Shown one piece after another: positions 25,080-33,142 of a DNA stretch of 33,142 nucleotides; position 1 is the first letter of the stretch; every line of letters begins with the position of its first letter. A program made the position numbers and the translations under genes. Under the pieces are notes generated by a model. It ran no database searches and was not told the DNA's origin. It worked only from the letters and a program-made list of their open reading frames with translations. The stretch spans positions 1 through 33,142 of the forward strand of contig JAJDAR010000344.1 in the NCBI GenBank assembly GCA_029261775.1, given 5' to 3'. The stretch is from Deltaproteobacteria bacterium (GTDB lineage Bacteria; Myxococcota_A; UBA9160; UBA6930).

Positions 25080-25427
25080 GTGAAGTGGCTGCGACGACTG
25101 ATCGTGCTCGCGCTGATGGTCGGCTTTGCGTACGTCTCCTATCGACTCCCGCAGGACAACGACGTGCTGGTCAACGTCGACCTGCTGGCCTGGCAGGCCC
25201 CCCCGGTTCCGCTGTGGGTAGCCCTCGGGCTGGCCTTCCTGGTCGGGGTGCTGTGCGCGAGTGCCGGGCTGCTCTTCCAGCTGGCGAAGAAGAGCCTGGT
25301 GGCGCGGCGCTATCGCAAGACCGTGCGCGGCCTCGAGGCCGAGATCCACAAGCTCCGCAACCTGCCGCTGGCCGGGGCGGAGGCTACGCCTGCGGCGGAG
25401 GAGTCGCCGGTCCCTGGCGCTCCGTGA
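25080..25427 (+). CDS. lapA: LapA-domain (DUF1049) membrane protein
   Basis: GTG start; two TM segments and DVLVNVDLLAWQAPPVPLWVALGLAFLVGVLCASAGLLFQL; position between ihfB and a LapB-like TPR gene. Confidence 0.8.
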   Translation: MKWLRRLIVLALMVGFAYVSYRLPQDNDVLVNVDLLAWQAPPVPLWVALGLAFLVGVLCASAGLLFQLAKKSLVARRYRKTVRGLEAEIHKLRNLPLAGAEATPAAEESPVPGAP

Positions 25428-25503
25428 GCCGGGGGCGAGGCAAGGTGACCTCGCCGGCCAGGCGCCGCGAGGGGGGCTCCGAGCCTGACCGGGCCGGCAG
25501 GCC

Positions 25504-26535
25504 ATGAGCTTCTGGCAGCGCGTCTTCCGCAAGGGGGAGTCACCGCAGGAGGCCCCGGACTCCGCGTTCCGCGAGGCCCTGCTGCGACTGCTCGACCGCG
25601 ACCTCGCGAGCGCGGAGGAGGCTCTCGTGCGCGCCGCGCAAGAGGACTCGTCGGACGTCGACGCCTTCCTCGCACTGGCCGCGCTGTATCGAACACGCGG
25701 CGAGATCGGCCGGGCGATCCGGATCCACCAGAACCTGCTGCTGCGCAGCGACCTCGGCGCCGTGAGTCGCGACGCGGCGCTGTCGGGGCTCGCCATGGAC
25801 TTCCAGCGCGGTGGGTTCCTGCAGCGCGCCATCGCGGCCTTCGAGGAGCTGCTGGAGCGAAATCCCCGCCACGAGGCCGCCCTGCGCGCGCTCGGCGAGT
25901 TGCACGGCGACGCCCGTGACTGGAAGCGCGCCCTCGAGATGTGCCGCCGACTGGCCAAGGTGACCGGCGAGGAGGCGCGGGTGGACGAGGCGGCCCTGTA
26001 CGTCCGGGCGGCGAATGCGGCCCAGGCGGAGGGACGCACCGACGACGCGCGCCGCGATCTGAAGAAGGCGCTGCGCCGGGATCCCGACCATGTCGACGCG
26101 TGGATCGCGCTCGGGGCGCTCGAGGCGGAGCGCGGCAAGGACAAGCGGGCGTTGGCGGCGTGGGCCAAGGTGCCCTCCATCGACCGGCGCGCCGGCCCCC
26201 GGGTCTACCCCCAGCTCGAGTCGAGCTTTGCCGCGGTCGGTCGGCCGCGCGAGTTCGAGACCTTCCTGCGCAAGCTGCTCGACGAGCGGCCCGGCGACGC
26301 GGCGGCGCGGCTCGCGCTGGTGCACTGCCTCCTCACGCGGGGCGACGCGGCCCTGGCGGAGACCGAGGCGCGGGCGCTGCTGGAGCGGGATCCGGCCAGC
26401 CTGGCCGGGCAGGGTGCCCTGCTGCGCGCACTGCTCGGCAAGGGCGAGACCGAGGCGGCCTTGAAGCAGGCGACCGAGCTACTGCAGGCCCTGGGACAGG
26501 CGGGCCTGCTGGACCACCGGGAGGCGCTCTTGTGA
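25504..26535 (+). CDS. lapB: LapB/YciM-like TPR protein lacking a recognisable C-terminal rubredoxin motif
   Basis: TPR repeats, LALAALYRTRGEIGRAIRIHQNLLLRSDL as in LapB, adjacent to lapA. C-terminus ...LLQALGQAGLLDHREALL with no CxxC. Confidence 0.75.
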   Translation: MSFWQRVFRKGESPQEAPDSAFREALLRLLDRDLASAEEALVRAAQEDSSDVDAFLALAALYRTRGEIGRAIRIHQNLLLRSDLGAVSRDAALSGLAMDFQRGGFLQRAIAAFEELLERNPRHEAALRALGELHGDARDWKRALEMCRRLAKVTGEEARVDEAALYVRAANAAQAEGRTDDARRDLKKALRRDPDHVDAWIALGALEAERGKDKRALAAWAKVPSIDRRAGPRVYPQLESSFAAVGRPREFETFLRKLLDERPGDAAARLALVHCLLTRGDAALAETEARALLERDPASLAGQGALLRALLGKGETEAALKQATELLQALGQAGLLDHREALL

Positions 26536-26563
26536 GGGGTCGGAGCGCTGGGAGGAGCGCGTC

Positions 26564-29242
26564 ATGAGTGGCGCAGCGAAATCGGCCCGCGACACGCCGA
26601 TGATGCGCCAGTACCTGGCGATCAAGGCGCAGGTGCCCGATGCCTTCCTCTTCTACCGGATGGGCGACTTCTACGAGCTGTTTCTCGACGACGCGGAGCG
26701 CGCGGCCCCGCTGCTCGACATCACGCTCACCACCCGCGACAAGAACAAGCCGGACCCGATCCCGATGTGTGGCGTGCCCGTGCACAGTGCCGACGGCTAC
26801 GTGCGCAAGCTCGCCGAGCTCGGGCACCGTGTGGCGATCTGCGAGCAGACCGAGGCTGCCAGCGCGAGCGGGCCCCGCAAGCTGGTGCGCCGCGAGGTGG
26901 TCGAGGTGGTCACACCGGGGCTGGTCGGCGACCCGGCCGGGCTGCCCGCGACCCGCGAGGTGGCGTTGGCGGCGCTCACGGCGAGTGAGCAGGGCCATGG
27001 GCTGGCCGCCCTCGACGCCTCGACCGGCCACTTCCGGGCGACCCGCTCTCATGCGGGCGAGCACCTGCCGGCAGAGCTGGTCGACGAGCTCGAGCGGATC
27101 GCTCCGCGCGAGCTGCTGCTCTCGGCCGAGCTCGCGCGCCGGCACGGTGAGAGCCTGCGAGAGCGGCTGGGGGAGACGGTGCTGCGCGAGACGGACGACG
27201 CGTCGTTCGCCGTCGAGTCCCTACCCGTGACCCCCCACGGGCTCGTCGCGGATCCGGCGGATCCGCGCATGACCGCGGCGGCGGGCATCCTCCGCTATCT
27301 CGCCGATCACCAGCCGGCCAGCCTGGGACAGGCGCCGCGCCTGCGCACCTACGAGCTCGGGGATGCGATGATCCTCGACGCGGCGACCTGCCGGCACCTG
27401 GAGCTGTTCGAGAGTCAGGAGGATCGCGGCCGCACCGGCACGCTGATCGAGCGGATCGACGACACGAAGACCGCGCTCGGTGCGCGCTGCCTGGCGCAGT
27501 GGATGGCCTATCCGCTGGTCTCGCCCGAGACGATCCGCGCGCGGCAGGACGGCGTGGCCGCGCTCGCGGAGCGCGACCGGGCACGCTCGCGCCTGCGCGA
27601 GGCGCTGCGCGGGGTGCGGGACCTGGAGCGGATCTTCGCGCGCTGCCAGCGGCCCGGTGCCGAGCCCCGGGACCTGGCGGCGCTGCGCGATTCGATTGCC
27701 GCGCTGCCCGACGTCGGCGCCGCCCTCGAGCTGGAGGCCGCGGAGCCGCTGGCGGGCACCCGCGCGCCGCTGCCGGCTCCCGCCCCCCTGCCCGAGCTGC
27801 AGACGCTCCTGCAGGAGGGCCTGGTGGAGCAGCCGAAGGCCCTGCCGCGCGGCTCGCGGGGTGCGCTCGAGACCGGCTACATCCGCGTGGGGTTCCGCGC
27901 CGAGCTGGACCACGTACGCGAGAGCGCGTCCAAGGGACGTGACTGGATGGCCGGGCTCGAGGCGTCGGAACGCGAGCGGACCGGCATCCCGAACCTGAAG
28001 GTGCGCTTCCACCCCGTCCATGGCTACTCGCTCGAGGTCACCAAGACGAACCTCGAGCGGGTGCCCGACGACTACGAGCGCCGCCAGACGCTCGCGAACG
28101 CGGAGCGCTACACGACCGCGGCCCTGCGCGAGATGGAGAGCTCGGTGCTCGGCGCCAACGAGCGCGCGGCGGGCCTCGAGCGCGAGATCTTCGAGGAGCT
28201 GCGGCAGGTCGCGCTCGCGGCCGCTGCCGAGATCCGCGCCGCGGCGGCGGCCGTCGCGGAGCTCGACGCCCTGCAGTCCCTGGCCGAGATCGCCCGCCGG
28301 GACGGCTGGGTGCGGCCGAGCGTGGACGAGGGCTGTGAGCTGCGGGTCCAGGCCGGGCGGCACCCCGTCGTCGAGGGCCTGATGAGCCGCAGCGGTGGGG
28401 AGTACGTTCCGAACGACACATCCCTCGATCCCGAGGACACACGCCTCCTGCTCATCACCGGACCGAACATGTCGGGCAAGAGCACGTACCTGCGCCAGGT
28501 CGCGATCCTGGTCCTGCTGGCGCAGATGGGCAGCTTCGTGCCGGCCGAGGCGGCCCACGTCGGCGTGGTCGATCGCGTGTTCACCCGGGTCGGCGCCTCG
28601 GACCGCCTGGCGCGCGGAGAGTCCACCTTCATGGTGGAGATGCGGGAGACGGCCGAGATCCTGGCGCAGGCGTCGCCGCGCAGCCTGATCATCCTCGACG
28701 AGATCGGGCGCGGAACCAGCACCTTCGATGGGCTGTCGATCGCCTGGGCCGTGGCCGAGTACCTGCACGACACCCCCGGTCTCGGGGCCCGCACCCTCTT
28801 CGCCACCCACTACCACGAGCTGGCCGATCTGGCCCACGCCCGTGCCGGGGTGCGCAACGCGCACTTCGAAGCGCGCGAGTGGAAGGAGGAGGTGCTCTTC
28901 TTGCGGCGGCTCGTCGAAGGGCCCGCGAACCGCTCCTACGGCATCCAGGTGGCGCGGCTCGCCGGCCTTCCCAGCCAGGTGGTCGAGCGCGCGCGGGAGA
29001 TCCTGGCTCGTCTCGAGAAGGACGAGCTCTCCGCCGATGGCAGGCCGCGCCTGGCGGCACCGGTGGACGCGCCCGAGCCGGGCGGGCAGCTGGCGCTGTT
29101 CTCGGGGGCCGCGAGCAGCGCGACGGAGCAGGCGGTGCTCGACGCGCTGCGCGCCAGCGATCCCGACACCTTGACGCCTCTCGAAGCGCTCCAGCGGCTG
29201 GCCGCCTGGCGGCAGCGGCTCGGTGACGAGGAAGACGCATGA
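26564..29242 (+). CDS. mutS: DNA mismatch repair protein MutS
   Basis: FLFYRMGDFYELFLDDA mismatch-binding motif, LLITGPNMSGKSTYLRQVA Walker A, IILDEIGRGTSTFDGLSIAWA, FATHYHEL; clamp-like GQLALF near the C-terminus. Confidence 0.97.
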   Translation: MSGAAKSARDTPMMRQYLAIKAQVPDAFLFYRMGDFYELFLDDAERAAPLLDITLTTRDKNKPDPIPMCGVPVHSADGYVRKLAELGHRVAICEQTEAASASGPRKLVRREVVEVVTPGLVGDPAGLPATREVALAALTASEQGHGLAALDASTGHFRATRSHAGEHLPAELVDELERIAPRELLLSAELARRHGESLRERLGETVLRETDDASFAVESLPVTPHGLVADPADPRMTAAAGILRYLADHQPASLGQAPRLRTYELGDAMILDAATCRHLELFESQEDRGRTGTLIERIDDTKTALGARCLAQWMAYPLVSPETIRARQDGVAALAERDRARSRLREALRGVRDLERIFARCQRPGAEPRDLAALRDSIAALPDVGAALELEAAEPLAGTRAPLPAPAPLPELQTLLQEGLVEQPKALPRGSRGALETGYIRVGFRAELDHVRESASKGRDWMAGLEASERERTGIPNLKVRFHPVHGYSLEVTKTNLERVPDDYERRQTLANAERYTTAALREMESSVLGANERAAGLEREIFEELRQVALAAAAEIRAAAAAVAELDALQSLAEIARRDGWVRPSVDEGCELRVQAGRHPVVEGLMSRSGGEYVPNDTSLDPEDTRLLLITGPNMSGKSTYLRQVAILVLLAQMGSFVPAEAAHVGVVDRVFTRVGASDRLARGESTFMVEMRETAEILAQASPRSLIILDEIGRGTSTFDGLSIAWAVAEYLHDTPGLGARTLFATHYHELADLAHARAGVRNAHFEAREWKEEVLFLRRLVEGPANRSYGIQVARLAGLPSQVVERAREILARLEKDELSADGRPRLAAPVDAPEPGGQLALFSGAASSATEQAVLDALRASDPDTLTPLEALQRLAAWRQRLGDEEDA

Positions 29243-30468
29243 GGGCCGTCGCAAGGGGGGCGCGCGGTCGCTGGACGGGCTGGGCAGGGCTCTGCCTGCT
29301 CCCGCTGCTGCTCGGCGTGGAGCGCCCGCCGGGCCTGGCCGACGTGCGGGACGTGCGGCACTGGTCGTACCCCAACTACACCCGCGTCGTCGTCGAGCTG
29401 TCGTCCGGCGTCGACACCACGGTCAAGCGGCTCGCGGCGGACCGCGCCTCGGGCAAGCCCGACCGGCTCTACCTCGATCTGCCGAACGTATGGGTCGGCC
29501 TCCGCTACGCCGACCCGATCCCCGTCGGAGACGGCCTCTTGCGCGGCATCCGGCTCGGCCAGAATCGCAAGACGGCCACGCGCGTGGTGATCGATCTGCA
29601 GCGCTACGAGCGGCACCGGCTGTTCCGCCTCAGCTCGCCGGATCGGGTCGTGATCGACGTGTTCGGCAGCGGCGCCCGGCGCTCCGAGAGCGAGGAGCGC
29701 GCCGCGCCGGAGGGCGCTCCCAAGGCGCGCCGTGGCGCGATGGCGCCCCGGCCGAGCCCGCCGACGGTGATCCGCGACATCCACACGATCGTGGTCGATC
29801 CGGGTCACGGCGGCAGCGACCCGGGCGCGACCGGTGTGGGCGGCCTGCGCGAGAAGGAGGTGACCCTGCGCGTCTCGCGCGAGCTCGCCACCCGGCTGCG
29901 CGATCGCGGCTTCGAGGTGCATCTCACCCGCGAGAAGGACGTGCACCTCAGTCTCGAAGAGCGCACGGCCTTTGCCGAGGGGGTCGGAGCCGACGTGTTC
30001 CTCTCGATCCACGCCAATGCGGCCCAGCGGCGCGGCGCCCACGGGATCGAGACGTACTACCTGGACAAGGGGCATCGGCGCCACTCGATGCGGGTGGCCG
30101 CCCGCGAGAACGGGGTCCCGGCGTCGCAGCTCGACGACCTGCAGCGAGCCCTGGCGGGCCTGAAGGTGTCCGAGATGTCGCAGATGTCCGCGCGGCTCGC
30201 CGAGACGGTTCATGGGAGCGTGGTCAGCGGCGTGCGCCAGACCCACGGCTCGGTCAAGGATCTGGGCGTCAAGCGCGGCCCCTTCCACGTGCTCTTCCTG
30301 TCCGGGATGCCCTCGATCCTGGTCGAGACCGGCTTCGTCACCCATCCCCAGGAGGCACGGCGCTTGCGCAGCCGCTTCTATCGAGACGTCCTGGCCGAGC
30401 AGATCGCGCGCGGGCTCTCGCGCTTCCGGAGCGAGCGGGCCTCGCGCCTGGCGGGGAGGTCCTCGTGA
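29239..30468 (+). CDS. N-acetylmuramoyl-L-alanine amidase with N-terminal AMIN domain (AmiC-like)
   Basis: AMIN-like VRHWSYPNYTRVVVELSSGV; Amidase_3 IVVDPGHGGSDPGATG, FLSIHANAA, LFLSGMPSILVETGFVTHPQEA. ATGA overlap with mutS. Confidence 0.93.
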   Translation: MRAVARGARGRWTGWAGLCLLPLLLGVERPPGLADVRDVRHWSYPNYTRVVVELSSGVDTTVKRLAADRASGKPDRLYLDLPNVWVGLRYADPIPVGDGLLRGIRLGQNRKTATRVVIDLQRYERHRLFRLSSPDRVVIDVFGSGARRSESEERAAPEGAPKARRGAMAPRPSPPTVIRDIHTIVVDPGHGGSDPGATGVGGLREKEVTLRVSRELATRLRDRGFEVHLTREKDVHLSLEERTAFAEGVGADVFLSIHANAAQRRGAHGIETYYLDKGHRRHSMRVAARENGVPASQLDDLQRALAGLKVSEMSQMSARLAETVHGSVVSGVRQTHGSVKDLGVKRGPFHVLFLSGMPSILVETGFVTHPQEARRLRSRFYRDVLAEQIARGLSRFRSERASRLAGRSS

Positions 30469-33142
30469 TCGAGGAGCCGCATCTCGACGCGCACATCCCG
30501 CCGTTCAGCCCGGGAGAGAAGCGGGACTCCCGCGAGGTGGCGGCGGCCGCGCGGGACTACCTGGCAGGCCTGCGCACCTGGCTGGCCGCGCTGCACGAGC
30601 GCGGCGACTCGGGCCAGGCCGTCAACCACGCGCATGCGGATGCGCTCGATCGGCTGCTCCGGCGCCTCCATGAGGTGGCCGAGTTCACCTACTACAGCGA
30701 CGCCGGAGAGTTCGACGCGCGGGTCTCGATCATCGCGGTCGGTGGCTTCGCACGACGCGAGCAGGCGATCTGTTCGGATGTCGATCTGCTCTTCCTGCAC
30801 GACGGCGAGACCATCAGCCCCCTGGCCGCGCGCGTCGCGGAGTGGATCCAGTACTGCCTGTGGGATGCGGGCGTGGAGGTGGGCGCCGCGCTGCGCACGA
30901 TCGAGGAGTCGATCGCCCTCGGGCAGTCGGACATCACCGCGCGCACCTCGATGCTGGGCGCCCGCTTCCTCTGCGGGGACTCGACGCTCTTCCACGAGTT
31001 CACGACCGCAGTTCGCGATCGTCTGATCCCGGACCTGGCGGAGTTCATCGCCGACCAGCGGGAGGCCTGGGACCAACGCCACGCCAAGTTCGGCGACTCC
31101 CTCTACCTGCTCCAGCCCAACGTGAAGGAGGGCGCCGGAGGCCTGCGGGACTACCACTCCGCGTGGTGGGTGGTGCGCGCGTCCGAGCCGCTCTTCCGGG
31201 AGCTCGACGACCTGCTGTACACGGGTCTGCTGACGGAATCGGAGATGGCAGAATACCGCGACGGGCTGCAGTTCCAGTGGCGGATGCGCAACCAGCTCCA
31301 CCTGCTGGCCAAGCGTCGCACGGATCAGATGAGCTTCGAGATCCAGGAGGAGCTGGCTCGCGACCTGGGCTTCGACGACGATGCGTCGGACGACTCGGAC
31401 CTGCCCGTCGAGCGGTTCATGCGGGAGTACTATCGGCACGCCCGCGCGGTCCAGAACTTCTCCGAGATCGTGATCGAGCAGTGCGAGGCGCGGGCTCGCC
31501 CCCGCCAAGGCGCGCCCGACACCCAGCTGGCCGAGGACGGCTTCCGCGTGGCGGCCGACCACCTGGAGATCCCCCACGCGGCACACCTGCGCCAGAAGCC
31601 CGTTCGCCTGCTCACGGCCTTCGCCGTGGCCCAGGAGCACGACGTTCCGCTCTCCCGGACCGCCCAGCGCTACGTGCGCGAGCACCTTCATCTGATCGAC
31701 GAGGGCTTCCAGCGCGATCCCGAGGCGGCCGACGCGCTGCTCCGGATCCTCGGCTCCGAGCGCCGGGTCATGCGCACCCTGATGATGATGAACGAGGTGG
31801 GCGTGCTCGGCCGCTTCCTTCCGGAATGGGAGCATATCGTCTGCCGTTGGCAGCAGGTCATCTACCACACCTACACGGTCGACGTGCACTCGATCTTCCT
31901 GGTCGAGGAGCTGCGCCGGCTCTGGCGGGGCAAGCACGCGGAGACGCTTCCCGAGCTGACGGATCTGGTGAGACAGGCGCCCGACCTGCCCGTGCTCTAC
32001 CTGGGATGCCTGCTGCACGACATCGGCAAGGGTCTCGGGGGCGACCACTCGAACAAGGGGGCCGACCTGGCCCGGGTCTGCTGTGAGCGTCTGGGCCTCG
32101 ACCCCGATCGCATCGAGCGGGTGATCTTCGTCGTGCGCTGGCACCTGCTGATGTCGCACGTGGCCCAGCGCCGCGATCTCTCGGACCCGAAGGTGATCGT
32201 CGATCTGGCGCGGACCTGCGGCGACCGCGAGAACCTGCACAACCTGTACCTGGCGACCTTCGCGGACATGCGGGCCTCGTCGGCCTCCGCATGGACCGAG
32301 TGGCGCTACGAGCTGCTGAAGGAGCTGTTCGAGCGCACCTCGGAGTTCCTCGAGTCGGGCAACGACGATCCGCGCTTTGCCCTCGACCAGGTGGATGCGC
32401 GGGTCGAGACGCGGCGGCAGGCGGCCGCCCGCGAGCTGGCCGAGCTGGGTGTGGACGAGGGACGCGTCGAAGCCCACTTCGACGCCATGCCGCAGCGCTA
32501 CTTCCTCTCGCACACGCCGCGGCAGATCGCCCGCCATGCGCGGGTGATCTTCTCGCTCGGCCCGGACCGCGATTTCGCGACGGCCGTGCGGACCATGCGC
32601 GGAGACTTCAGCGAGTTCATCCTGGCGACCCACGACGTACCGCGGCTCTACGCCAACGTGGCCGGCTCGCTGACGGCTGTGAGCATCAACATCCTCGGCT
32701 CGAACGTCTACACGTCGCGGACGGGGCTGGCCCTCGAGGTCTTCCGGGTGTCGACGCCGGAGGGCGGCGAAGAGGAGCGCGAGCAGAAGTGGGCCGAGCT
32801 GGAGGAGATGATCCGGCGGGTCCTGGCGGGTGAGGTGGACGTGGAGGCGCGGGTCAAGGGCCGTGCCCGGGCCTTCGGCCAGACGGCAATGCCCTCTCCG
32901 CGGCCGCCCCGGGTGCAGATCCGCAACGACGTCTCCGACTTCTACACCGTCGTCGACATCACCGCGAACGACCGCGCCGGCCTGCTCTATGACTTGACCC
33001 ACACGCTCTCGAGCCACGACCTCGAGATCTTCGTCTCCAAGGCGACCACGGTCCTCGATCAGGTGGCCGACACCTTCTACGTGAAGGGCCCCGAGGGCAA
33101 GAAGCTCACGGACGAGAACCTCGTGAAGGAGCTCGAGACCGC
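30465..33142 (+). CDS. glnD: PII uridylyltransferase / uridylyl-removing enzyme GlnD (3' truncated by window edge)
   Basis: GTG start in GTGA overlap. Manual translation: VGGFARREQAICSDVDLLFL (nucleotidyltransferase), LQPNVKEGAGGLRDY, LGCLLHDIGKGLGGDHSNKGA (HD), two ACT-like segments. Missing from the ORF track because it has no stop in the window. Confidence 0.92.
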   Translation, partial: MIEEPHLDAHIPPFSPGEKRDSREVAAAARDYLAGLRTWLAALHERGDSGQAVNHAHADALDRLLRRLHEVAEFTYYSDAGEFDARVSIIAVGGFARREQAICSDVDLLFLHDGETISPLAARVAEWIQYCLWDAGVEVGAALRTIEESIALGQSDITARTSMLGARFLCGDSTLFHEFTTAVRDRLIPDLAEFIADQREAWDQRHAKFGDSLYLLQPNVKEGAGGLRDYHSAWWVVRASEPLFRELDDLLYTGLLTESEMAEYRDGLQFQWRMRNQLHLLAKRRTDQMSFEIQEELARDLGFDDDASDDSDLPVERFMREYYRHARAVQNFSEIVIEQCEARARPRQGAPDTQLAEDGFRVAADHLEIPHAAHLRQKPVRLLTAFAVAQEHDVPLSRTAQRYVREHLHLIDEGFQRDPEAADALLRILGSERRVMRTLMMMNEVGVLGRFLPEWEHIVCRWQQVIYHTYTVDVHSIFLVEELRRLWRGKHAETLPELTDLVRQAPDLPVLYLGCLLHDIGKGLGGDHSNKGADLARVCCERLGLDPDRIERVIFVVRWHLLMSHVAQRRDLSDPKVIVDLARTCGDRENLHNLYLATFADMRASSASAWTEWRYELLKELFERTSEFLESGNDDPRFALDQVDARVETRRQAAARELAELGVDEGRVEAHFDAMPQRYFLSHTPRQIARHARVIFSLGPDRDFATAVRTMRGDFSEFILATHDVPRLYANVAGSLTAVSINILGSNVYTSRTGLALEVFRVSTPEGGEEEREQKWAELEEMIRRVLAGEVDVEARVKGRARAFGQTAMPSPRPPRVQIRNDVSDFYTVVDITANDRAGLLYDLTHTLSSHDLEIFVSKATTVLDQVADTFYVKGPEGKKLTDENLVKELET

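Noticed and set aside
1-33142. CRISPR arrays, tRNA/rRNA genes, transposases or phage genes
   Set aside because: No direct-repeat/spacer array, cloverleaf or mobile-element protein was recognised by eye; the short tandem repeats at 8816 and 17163 have no spacers. A tRNAscan/Infernal run would be needed to be certain.

Overview
High-GC bacterial chromosomal window, probably from a Gram-negative deltaproteobacterial-grade lineage (taxonomy is only a guess; LptD and LapA/LapB homologues imply an LPS-type outer membrane). Most of it is housekeeping. Left to right: a minus-strand run at the left edge (degenerate GH1-like protein, sulfotransferase, and an unlisted 39-aa PqqA-like peptide); an exosortase coupled to queG; methyltransferase and GDPD (-); dcd; dtd; a small exported protein; ccdA-tlpA; a Crp-like regulator; lptD; trpEGDCF without trpBA; coaE and a GGDEF protein (-); pheA-hisC-tyrA-rpsA-ihfB-lapA-lapB; mutS; an AMIN-type amidase; and glnD, which runs off the right edge and is missing from the ORF track. 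The best candidate for something new is the left edge: a short peptide with the PqqA-type Glu-x3-Tyr motif, encoded just downstream of a PAPS-type sulfotransferase and a GH1-fold pseudoenzyme, about 2.4 kb from an exosortase. Any partner genes further left lie outside the window. Other unusual structure: a 25-bp x3 tandem repeat duplicating the convergent trpF/coaE stop region, a perfect hairpin filling the gap between the Shine-Dalgarno and ATG of rpsA, a 15-bp GAAA-capped hairpin between rpsA and ihfB, and a LapB homologue with no rubredoxin motif. All homology calls come from recognising motifs in translations; no database search was run.
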